Assembly (NCBI GenBank): GCA_973895155.1
Contig: OZ316896.1
Location: 17,980,001-18,044,000, forward strand
Source of the DNA: Marsupella aquatica
Lineage: Eukaryota; Marchantiophyta
DNA length: 64,000 nt
Reading direction: 5' to 3'
In this document: positions 48,278-57,578 of the stretch, one piece after another
Layout of the letters: each line of letters opens with the position of its first letter
Numbering within the stretch: position 1 is the stretch's first letter
The notes under the pieces: model-generated
The model's database searches: none
What the model saw: the letters and a program-made list of their open reading frames with translations, nothing else
What the model was told of the DNA's origin: nothing
Position numbers and translations under genes: made by a program

Positions 48278-50609
48278 CCATAGGTATCCAGCATTTGTTC
48301 CCAGCCCCAGGTAATCACACATCAAAATGTAGTAATATAAGGTGTCAATAATGTGACGATATGGAAGAATGTCATATATGTCATATTTTGATGTACACTT
48401 ATCAAGACCTCCATTTGTTGTGGCCAGAATTACATTCCCCCACTCTAAAAAGTCTTCCACTAGCACTTTGCAATAGCCAGGTTCCCACCTAGCCAGCTAG
48501 AGACCCCATTAGCCTGAGTGTAGCATTCATTGTAAAATCTATGGTGATTTTGACCCCATTCACCAGAATCTAACAGTCATCCTTAAATCTAATCTAAATC
48601 TTGGGAGATATGAGAGCCCAAAGACAATCTAGAGAATTTAGATAAGGAATATTCTTAGCATCTACAGTAGTCCTTTGCACTGGATTGGACCGGTTTAACT
48701 CAAAAATCCATACTTAAAAGCATGAGAGAGTGGGGTGGACCACAAATTTATTTATTGTTTCCAATGTTGCCATAATGCACAGAAAGTGAGAACATGAACA
48801 TGTAAAATTTTCTCACATTTTTTTATGTTACCTATGGCCTGTATAAACTAGCAATTACCAGTCTTCAACGTGGCAAGCATGGTTCCAAGTTGAAGCTTCA
48901 TAAGTTAACCAGTTTTTGCACACTCTCCTTTGGAAGCAAGCTTCAATAAAGTCCTTTGCACAGCAAAAACTTGACACTAAATTTGAAGTTATTCCTCTAT
49001 CACCTACGGTAGATGGAAATGGACAGGTGGGCACCATCGTTTTTTGTAGGGTTTAGGGAAACCCTTTATCCATCCAGAATACTTGGGGTATTCTTAAACT
49101 TTCAGATACAAAACTGGTTGGAGGTTTCACAAGGACCCCAAAATGTTCTGTTGAATGGACCCAAAATATCAATAATTGTTTTAACAATGGGGAAGTGCAT
49201 AAGCAATTTCTGATGCACTTATTAGGCAGTGCAAAGCATGCACATTCTGGAAAGTGTGCATTATGTGGATAAGTGCTGGGTGTTGGTGTCTTATTGGGAG
49301 CCTTCACTTATGTACAACCGGGATGCACAGTTGGCTGTATAGAAGGGTTGATTGTGTAGAGTCGACTGATCTCCCAAGTACCAATACAAGGAAACAATTG
49401 CTTCACCAAACTACTTTACAGTGTATTAGGGTGGCTTTATAAGACTCGGGGGCAGATGTGACATTTCTCACTTAGTAGCGCCTTCTTGTTGTAAAGATAG
49501 ATTGCATACCAATTGTGTGCTAGAAATACAAACCACGTAAATCAAGAAGCCAAAGCTTGCATTGTTTAGACCACCATACCGAGGTATTGTATAATGGGAG
49601 CAAACAAGAGTTTTGTTAGCTAGTAGACTCTTTTTAATGAGACACTAGTGGTTTTGTTATCTAGGAGACTGTACTTAGCAAGATAATAGTGGTTTTAAAT
49701 TTCTTTTGCTTTTTTGTATTTTTTATATTTTGTGTTTTTTATGACTCCAGATGGCTAGCGAGTTGCTAGCAAAAAGAGGAGTCACAAAAATGTATGGTAT
49801 CAACTAGGTTGTTGTTAGAGAGGCAGTTGGAAATAAAAAGATTAGGGGTCATGTGACCAAAACTTTTGCTCGTGCAAGGATTTATTTTACTGTTTCCTTG
49901 CACACTACAATGACCCCACCATACTCAGGAAGTATCTAAAATTCTAAAAGAAATAAGCACTTCACATGGCTATATACTTGAGCCCACTCATTGACATGCA
50001 GGACTGTAGACCATATACCAAAATGTGCATTTTTAAGCGTTAAAGACTTTACAATTTTTTGCGAAGGGTTCTCCTTAAATGTAGGAAGATTTTACAGTCA
50101 GATATTAATCTACTAAAATTGGTAGTGAATATTAATAGAATTTTGCCCTTCACCCAAGGTAACACTTACCATCCAAGGGGGCAAAAAGAAACAGCCTTAA
50201 AATTAACCCTCGTTTGAGTTATAATGATCGTCCAGGTCTGGTTTGAGTTGTAATTATCGTCCAGGTTTGATCACTGAAAGAATATCTCATCTCGTATGGA
50301 AGAAAAGAGAAGACAATGGAGTAATGGACCCGTCTTGTGAAACCACCATTTACTTGTCACGGGTGCAGATTGCATCAAACTGAGCTACGATGTTAGACTA
50401 CTTGTACTCTACTAGGACTATGATGGGAGACAACTTGTCGCAAAGCTTTAAATTCTATGGACCTGAACTCACTTGTTGAAGTTATGGTTAGAAATTGCTT
50501 TAGAATAGCAGATTTCTATAATTACATAACTTTTGGCCATGAGGATATATCATGACCATAAGTCAATGTAGAGAGTACCTAAAAACAAATTAAGCTGTAC
50601 ACAACCTGT
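48278..50609. other. Gene-free spacer with an LTR-like remnant
   Basis: About 48500-48690 resembles the body of the element debris at 34550-34640 and ends in GAATATTCTTAGCATCTACA. The tip reads TGTAGATGCTAAGAATATTC on the minus strand, consistent with an LTR beginning with TG. The rest is AT-rich. Short imperfect repeats (GTTTTGTTAGCTAG and GTTTTGTTATCTAG) occur near 49610-49680, and a small dyad (TGACTCC and GGAGTCA around GCTAGC words) near 49740-49785. No gene is supported. Confidence 0.4.
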
Positions 50610-50815
50610 GAAAAAACTATGGTCATTTGTTTATGGCCACAAAATCGTGGAAAAGCTATGGTCATATGTTTATGGCCACAACCATGTGGAAAAGCTATGG
50701 TCAGATGTTTGTGGCCAAAAGTCATATTCCAAAGCTATGGGGTCATTTGTTTATGGCCAAAAGTCATTGTCTTCTCCAAAGCTATGGTCATTTCTTTACA
50801 GCCAAAAGTCGATTG
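50610..50815. repeat. 39-bp minisatellite, five copies
   Basis: CTATGGTCA or CTATGGGGTCA begins at 50617, 50656, 50695, 50735 and 50782. Each is followed by TTTGTTTATGGCCA or a variant. The spacings of 39, 39, 40 and 47 bp show that drift increases toward the right. The mostly 39-bp period is a multiple of three, which leaves all three plus-strand frames open here without implying a protein. Confidence 0.92.
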
Positions 50816-50836
50816 TCCGCCCTGCAGTGTCGTTAG

Positions 50837-51040
50837 CTCCTGAAGGGTAAAAGCTCCGAATCACTGTAGAGAGTAGCAGCAAACAAGGCGCTGCCAAAGC
50901 TTCCAGAGCACTGACCGTGGGGACTGGAGAAGGAGTAACTCCTGGACAGTAAAAGTTCCAACGACTATAGAGCTGGCTGTAGAGAGTATTATTATTGCAG
51001 CAAACATGGCGCTGCCAAAGCTGCCAGAGTACCATACTAC
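50837..51040. repeat. Imperfect tandem duplication, about 102-bp period
   Basis: Two copies share, in order, CTCCTG, GTAAAAG, TCCRA, TGTAGAGAGTA, GCAGCAAACA and GGCGCTGCCAAAGC. They start near 50837 and 50939. Indels make the copies unequal in length. Confidence 0.8.
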
Positions 51041-52718
51041 CATGGGGATACAGGAGAGCCTGCCAGAATTGTGACGGCGGCAGGTTCCAATCCATTTGGA
51101 ATGATTGAGTTCTCGAGCGCACTCGAGCTCTGTTCTGTAGAGTCTCCTCGCTTTTACAGTCTCTTATTCATTATGAATGGCAAACACATTGCGGCGGGAG
51201 GGATCCAGCATTCCAGCAGTTATGACAGTCTACACTCTACAGTGCTTCGACTCCGGCTTCTACTGTGGTTCACGCAATCAATCCATCAGCGATCAGAAGT
51301 TGAGCTGTGTGCACACAACCAGCTACTATGTCACAGGTCCAGTGACTTTGTTGTGTGCTTCAGGTGGAACATGTACTAGGATCCATATGTGTGTGGGGAG
51401 CTCCTTTGGATATCTTTGCCCATTTGCCTTTTTGTTCTTTAACTTGCCAAACACATAAATTCAATGGAGGCAAAGAAATTGTGAGGCATATTATGAATTG
51501 TTGCAGTCATGTTGTCATCACGGCCATGTGGTTGTGGCGACCATGAGGTTGTTTTGGCTACCCGGTTGTTGGGATCATGTTATCATTGCAGCCGTGTGTT
51601 GTTGGGTGTGCAAGTTGAGTGTGAAAATGAATTGAAAGATTTAATCAATATTCCCAATCTTACTATAATAGTACAAACTAAAACCTACTCTTAAGGGCCA
51701 AGGTGTAAATCCCAATACAAACAAAAGCTATAATGAGTCTCAATAAGGACAAAACATGAAATTAAGATGGACAAAAGTGACAATGACTGTAGATAAAGAC
51801 AGAACTGAAATGAGGTTGGACAAATACCAGGATGGGGCAAAGATGAATGAAAATAACATATAAATTTTATTGTGCAATGAATTTTTTTTTGGAATGGGTA
51901 ATCGGGCTACAGTAGTGAATACACCATGTAGAGGAAGTTTAAATACAAGTGTGAGGTCATGTGTTTGAAAGTCCAATGCTTGTGCATTGCACGATGTTGT
52001 TGAGGTTATGTTATCGTTGGTGTGGCAAACGCATGCATGGCAGATAAGGTGAGGATTGTTATTATATTCATGTGATTCATGAGGTCATTTGGTGCAACTA
52101 TACCCGGGGGTGCATTGCATAAATTTGTTGAGGTGAAGCAAAGAATTGCACATGAGGCACAAAAATGTCGTCATTCTAACTAGTCATGAATCTGGGTGCA
52201 AAAATCTCATGTAGTTTTGATAATTTAACCATAAACCCTCCAGTAGTAAGGATGATTCAAGGGGTAGTTCTGATACACCATAACCCCTAACGATAATTCA
52301 AGGGAGATGCAGGAATTGACAATGAGGGCCGCAGTGGAGTCATTTCACCCCAGTAGCGGCATGAGTCACCAGACTTGAGTCACGACTTCATGCCTCAGTT
52401 TTGGCCCAGATTCATTTCCTAAAGACACCTTTACGGTGCCACTCTTTCCAATTATCTTAAGCTTTGTGTAAGATGATCATACATCCAGGTTGCGTTCAGG
52501 AACAGTTCCTTGCAACGTCCCCCTCTCCATCTCGTGGCTTTGTTACCACAAGTACCTCGTCTGTTGTTTCTTTGAACTAGTGTTCCTTGCGTGAATTGAC
52601 AGAGTTGAATAATGAAAGAACGTGATATACACATGAAGCTCGAACAGATTTCCAAATTTGGTGTAGCAATTGTTTAGCTCATCGGAGGAATTCCTTGAGT
52701 GGTGATATTCAAGGTCTT
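51041..52718. other. Gene-free spacer
   Basis: No gene supported. The stretch at about 51880-51990 (GGGCTACAG, then GAGGTCATGTGTTTGAAAGTCC) weakly resembles the tRNA-like piece at 55570-55650 and may be an older copy of the same SINE-like family. GTTGTTG-rich simple sequence lies near 51500-51620. Confidence 0.4.
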
Positions 52719-52816
52719 GCTTCCACGTTCCGAAGGTGCAGCTAGTAGATGTTAATCAAGCTGGAATGCTTCCACGTTCCGATGGTGCAGCTAGTAGATG
52801 TTAAGCAAGCTGGAAA
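52719..52816. repeat. 49-bp tandem duplication
   Basis: GCTTCCACGTTCCGAAGGTG at 52719 recurs with one change at 52768. Both copies continue CAGCTAGTAGATGTTAA, then CAAGCTGGAA. Confidence 0.95.
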
Positions 52817-52861
52817 CGTGTCCAGTGTCATACCCTGTTTTGAGACTGGATACGTTCCAGC

Positions 52862-53164
52862 TTGACTGCTTTTCAAGCACGCCGGTTGAAGCTACAGGAG
52901 ACAAAATCCATTTTCAACAGGGATGAAGAGTCACTATGCCATCTGTCCCATGCAGACGCAATCAAGGAAGTCGTTACCAACAGATTGTATGAATTCGATA
53001 AAACGTCTGTTCGGACATTATCATCAGATGTAGTAGGATTAAAATGGCCTAACGATTGCAGAGCAGGAAGAATGGGCGAGGCAGCGATGGGTTGTCCGGC
53101 CCGCGTTTTATCCGACAAGATCAACGGTAAGATTTATCAGTTCCCATCAGCTAAATTGCGTTAA
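52862..53164 (+). CDS. Orphan ORF, 100 aa, unknown
   Basis: Unrecognised. The translation is charged and well mixed (for example SLCHLSHADAIKEVV and SVRTLSSDVVGLKWPND), less biased than random AT-rich frames. Another plus-strand frame follows at 53215-53478 (EKFVVHIASWMAIWLQ, then AFEVKKIPELEGHS) and could be a following exon or a frame-shifted continuation. The pair may be exons of a decayed gene fragment captured among repeats. The minus strand is also open across this interval, which weakens the case. No domain can be named. Confidence 0.25.
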   Translation: MTAFQARRLKLQETKSIFNRDEESLCHLSHADAIKEVVTNRLYEFDKTSVRTLSSDVVGLKWPNDCRAGRMGEAAMGCPARVLSDKINGKIYQFPSAKLR

Positions 53165-55193
53165 TTTGTTCAAAATGACAATGAAAGAAACAATACCTGC
53201 ATGGAGTCCTGGCGTTGAATGTAGGTTCACCTTACATCGAATGTCTAACCCGTTCTGCCGAGAAATTTGTCGTACACATTGCATCATGGATGGCGATATG
53301 GCTACAGAGGCTGGACAGCCAGGTGGTAGACAAAGTAGGTGCGTTCGAAGTCAAGAAGATCCCCGAGCTCGAAGGACATTCTTGCTCGATATCTCTTCGG
53401 CAGCAGTTTCGTGAAAGGCAGAGAATGCTTCCAACACCAGGAGAACCAAAAAGAATCGATTGCTTGAACAAGGACTGACTTCGAAGCCTTCTCTGTTGGT
53501 ATTTAGTCACAGTTCCCCATTCAATTCAAAAGCTTATGTACTCTCCTATCTAAGTCTGACCGATTGCACACACTTTATCTGATGTTGCTACAGACTAGAC
53601 GGTGGGTCTTAAAGTTAATTATAAGGTGTATACCAACTTCAGAAGGATAAGCAAGGGGATAGAAGAAGTTGTAAGATGTTACCGAGAAGTCATCCAACGT
53701 CGACGGATTTCTATCGAATCAGGGAACTATGAATTATATGGGGACGACTTGCTCGGTCTTATTCTCGCCGACTGATACGGACGTCCTGGCTACAAATGGG
53801 CATCTACTGGGACTCTTCAACCAAGGACGAGCTGATCATCGATCAATGTAGCAGTTTCTCTATCACTGGCTCAGATCCGAACCTCACTGCACTCTCGTGG
53901 GCAACTGCTTCTTGGCCATTACACTGACTGGCAAGGCCGGATTCCGGCTGACGTACAGGAGGCGTGTCCTGGCGGATCATCGCCCCGCGGAGACATGCTG
54001 ATGACACTGTGAGTGATCATCGCTGCTTTCAAAGCTAATGTTTATCATGAAACGGAAACTTTAGACTCGACATAAACACAAGTCTTAGATCATCAGCTGA
54101 TTCTCCTGTTCAATGATGCTCCATGGACTAGAGCTATCTTTGCACGATGAGCAGTGGCGGTATTGTAGTCAACTAACTTGGACCTGGGCCAGCAACGCAC
54201 GATCAGTAGACGTAACTGAGCATCGATTTCGAAGTCACATTTGTCATCAACGCATCATAAGTTATCAGTCTTCGAAATCACATAATGTGTCACACTATAA
54301 TAAGGAAAGACATCAGGACACCATTCGACATTGAACATCGGAGCAGTAAGCATCTAGTAATCAAATTTGCACAAAATGCCCCACACTTCTTCTTGGAGCT
54401 AGACGGTTTGCGCTCAAAACTTCCAAAATAATCAGAAACTCTTCTTCACAAGGCAAGTCTACTGCATGAAAAGCTGAAGGGAAAACGAAGAAAGAAAAAC
54501 TTTGCGCAAGCATGGATGGCAGTACCCTGTCCAACACAGAGAACAAACTCGAGCCAAAGCAACGTTTGGTCGAAAATCACGATGCAAGGTGAAGCCCATA
54601 AGCATCATCGTTCACCTCTATCATGTTTGATTTGTTGCAGCAGGGTTGTGTGTAAGGTGAAGGCCTCCCGTCAGGGTATGTCCAAATAAAATGCCCCAGG
54701 GTTTTTATTTGGACAATTCCGTGATGGGGAGAACTCTAACTTGCTTTGAATCCTGACCAAAACTTTCTGAATTTTAGTGTCAAGTCGAGCAGAGAATGGA
54801 CCTTGCAGGTTGTTGAGTGCAGTCTCTCTCTGCCCAGAGGATTCTGCTCCCGATTCTGCTCTCAGTCCCACTCTCTTCCGACGGTTTATAAATTAGAAAG
54901 GTCTTCCAATCTACAAACAAAATTTCCAGCCAGGGCAGGCATAATTGGGCTATGTCTCAGCCCAATCAAAGTGAGGGAATCAATGGGAGGCACCTCATCT
55001 GACTATGACATAGCGAGCATAAGCTACTTTCAACCCAATCAAGTGAAGGAATCAATGGGAGACACCTCATCTTACCATTACATAGCGAGCATAACTAAGC
55101 AAGGACTACCCTAACTCCAAATATGCACAAAACTAACTAGAAAATGAAGACAAACCTGGACTCTAAATAAGGACAAAGTGAGGGTGACCAAGC
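53165..55193. other. Spacer without a confident gene
   Basis: Apart from the possible continuation frame at 53215-53478, only short unremarkable frames are seen. Near 54970-55090 a phrase (CCCAATCAA, GTGA, GGAATCAATGGGAG, CACCTCATCT) is duplicated in tandem with a period of about 80 bp. Confidence 0.4.
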
Positions 55194-55365
55194 GGGGCAA
55201 ATGTAAACGAGAGATAACAGAGATTTTTTTTTTGTCTTCATTTCTATTTAAGGGGCAAGTGTAAACGAGAGATAGCAGAGATTTTTTTTTTCTTCATTTC
55301 TATTTAAGGGGCAAATGTAAACGAGAGATAGCAGAGAATTTTTTTTGTCTTCATTTCTATTTAAA
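55194..55365. repeat. 56-58-bp T-tract tandem repeat, three copies
   Basis: GGGGCAAATGTAAACGAGAG or GGGGCAAGTGTAAACGAGAG begins at 55194, 55252 and 55308. Each copy continues with ATARCAGAGA, a run of 8-10 T, and CTTCATTTCTATTTAA. Length differences lie mainly in the T tract, as expected from slippage. Confidence 0.95.
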
Positions 55366-55569
55366 CCACAGCTGCCAGTATAAGAGGCTACGGGTTACCC
55401 GTAGCCCCTCATTATACACAGAACAAAGTAGTGATACGCGAGTAATGTACGGAGAAGCAAGGCACACGGGCAGGATTGCCCTCGGGCAGCCCGGCTAGAC
55501 AGTCGCGACTGCCAGGCCGGCTTACCGGGTCACTACATTTTGAAACTTGTTTATTAGCAGTTGGTGCCG

Positions 55570-55655
55570 ACACTTCAGGCATGACGTTGAGATGTTCCAT
55601 TGGTAGTGTTGTTCCTTGCCAATGAGGAGGTCGTGTGTTCAAACATCTCCCCTTT
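55570..55655 (+). mobile_element. tRNA-derived SINE-like head
   Basis: An A-box-like TGTTCCATTGGTAG is followed about 35 bp later by GAGGTCGTGTGTTCAAACAT, which carries a B-box-like GTTCAAACAT. The layout is that of a tRNA-derived pol III promoter. It is too degenerate for a functional tRNA. Confidence 0.5.
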
Positions 55656-55679
55656 TGACCCTACACATGGCAGGAAAGA

Positions 55680-56290
55680 AGATGGGCTCTTAGAATAGCC
55701 CTAGGCCGACAGAGGGCAGGTTGGGGATGATGAGCCATAGCAGCCACACATGGCGGACAGAGGGCCGAGGCAATTTAGGGCGACGCAGGCCTATTGAGGA
55801 TCTGCTTCATGTTCATATACGCTTTTGTTTATATTCATACTTGAACAGCCTGGATGGCTCTACTGGTTACACACTCTCACTTGCACCCAGGAGGTCCAGG
55901 GATCAAACCTCGCCGGAGGACATGCCTGGCCTTTTGATGAACTCTAAGTATGGGGGCGGGGTGCAGTTTCGCAGCGCCTGGAAGGAAAGAGCGGCGAGGT
56001 AGGGGAGGGCAGTTGGAGACGACGAGTATTACCTGGACACATGGCGAGCGGAGTGCCGAGGCTACCCGCTCCTAATGAAGGACTTATGAATCAGATCCTA
56101 TTCAAATATTATTTCATGTGCACTAATGATCGAACAGCCTGGGCGGCTCTATTGGTTATGTCACTCACTCGCAGCCGGGAGGGCCTGGGATCAAACTTTG
56201 TCGGCGCCGTAGAACAAGCGCTGTTGCTTTTGCAAATTGTGGCGTTGATGAAGATGAAGGCGGCAAGCTAGAGGAGGGGCTCGTCGTCGC
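55680..56290 (+). mobile_element. Pair of tRNA-derived SINE-like units in tandem
   Basis: Two related stretches, about 55840-55925 and 56130-56210, each contain GAACAGCCTGG, then GGCTCTACTGGTTA or GGCTCTATTGGTTA (A-box-like), and then GGGATCAAAC (B-box-like) about 35-40 bp later. Each unit is preceded or followed by ACATGGCG, AGNGCCGAGGC and GGAAAGAGCGGCGAGGT, so the repeated unit is about 280-300 bp. No protein is encoded. The tRNA of origin cannot be named from sequence alone. Confidence 0.6.
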
Positions 56291-57578
56291 AGCCCCGAAG
56301 GAAAGAGCGGCGAGGTGAGGAGGTGAGGAGGTGTGAAGTAGAGGCGGTACGGTGCGAGAGCCGAACGGAGGCGCGGGAGTCAAACGGAGGTGCAAGAGTC
56401 TGTGCTTTTCAATTGCTTTTTACTGTACATGTTTCACTATAGATGTCCCGGTATATGTACTCGTAAGAGGGAGGCTAGGGGAGTAGCGGAAGCTTTCTAC
56501 AATCTGTGTTTTTCCAAAAAATATGTGCACACTAGTTCATTAGAAGGAAGGGAGTAGCCGCTACTTTTGACAAATGATATGTATGTTTACAAAGAATGTG
56601 TGCTCGGTGTATGAAAGGAGAGCTTAGACAAAGCATTGTGAGGAGCCCATAAAATGAAGAGAAGAGTACTTGGCCATGAGCTGAACCATGCATAATTAGT
56701 TCGTGGACCCCCACCTGTTTTTATTCGATTAGTGGACTACTACGTTGAGCTTCAGTGATCTGCTAGAGTAGTTGAGGTTGATCAGTCCTTATCGATCTTG
56801 TCAATGTCCTTATCGATTCTCGTTGCTTCTCCTTCTTTCTGCTCGATCTATTTGTTTCTGATTAAGATGTGCTGCGCCTCTTTTCTGTCCTCGATCAGTT
56901 CTCATTTTTCCTTTCTTCATTCGGCTTCTGATCTTTTTTTATTTTGTTTCTCCAACATTCCTCTTTACTTTGCACTTCAAGAGGCGAAACTCCTTTCGAG
57001 CTTTCCTCTTTTCATTACTTTCATCAAAAGCCTTCCTCCCTTTCAAAATGTTGATGTGCTTCTTTTGTTCTGACGATTTTATTTCGGCAGTTACACAGGA
57101 ATACGGTTACTATTTACGTTGAACACTATTTACTTTTATAAAAAAACATTTATAAATTTAAGTAAAGAGAATATGGGTGAATGTTTTTAATCTCGCCCTT
57201 TGTATCAATAGATTTGGATAAACTTTTAATTACTTTTACATTATGTTTTGACGGCATGGCGTCCATAAAATTACATGAAAAGCGACGTAAACAAGATGGA
57301 GAGGAGTTTTTTCTTTGCGCAAACATGACCATTCTTGTTTGTTGCGGTTGTTGCTGATGTGGCACGCTGTGGTGCCAGGAATTTTGGAAGGAACCTCTAG
57401 TGGGGTCCGTAAAGAGGCATAAATCCACCTTGTACATTATTACCACTATGTGGTCATTGTTGTTAATTTGTTATCTGTTTTAAAATAATATTTTGCTAGT
57501 ACTTCTAAGTGTTTGCCATTCAACTTTTTTCCAGCTGATGATTTAAGTCAAATGCGGTAGAGACTATATTTTTTCACC
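56291..57578. other. Spacer upstream of the transposase gene
   Basis: No gene seen. T-rich and pyrimidine-rich sequence at 56790-57070 opens a hydrophobic plus-strand frame without a domain. The left end of the transposon should lie somewhere here, but I could not find a terminal inverted repeat matching the right side. Confidence 0.4.

Noticed and set aside
50608-50850. Three parallel plus-strand frames of 69-80 codons
   Set aside because: They are a by-product of the 39-bp tandem repeat.
55840-55925. Functional tRNA gene
   Set aside because: A- and B-box-like words are present, but a complete cloverleaf with paired acceptor and anticodon stems could not be formed. A SINE-like origin fits better.
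56798-57073. Hydrophobic plus-strand frame of 91 codons
   Set aside because: It is a pyrimidine-rich stretch that yields Leu, Ser and Phe by composition. No domain, splice support or conservation is visible.
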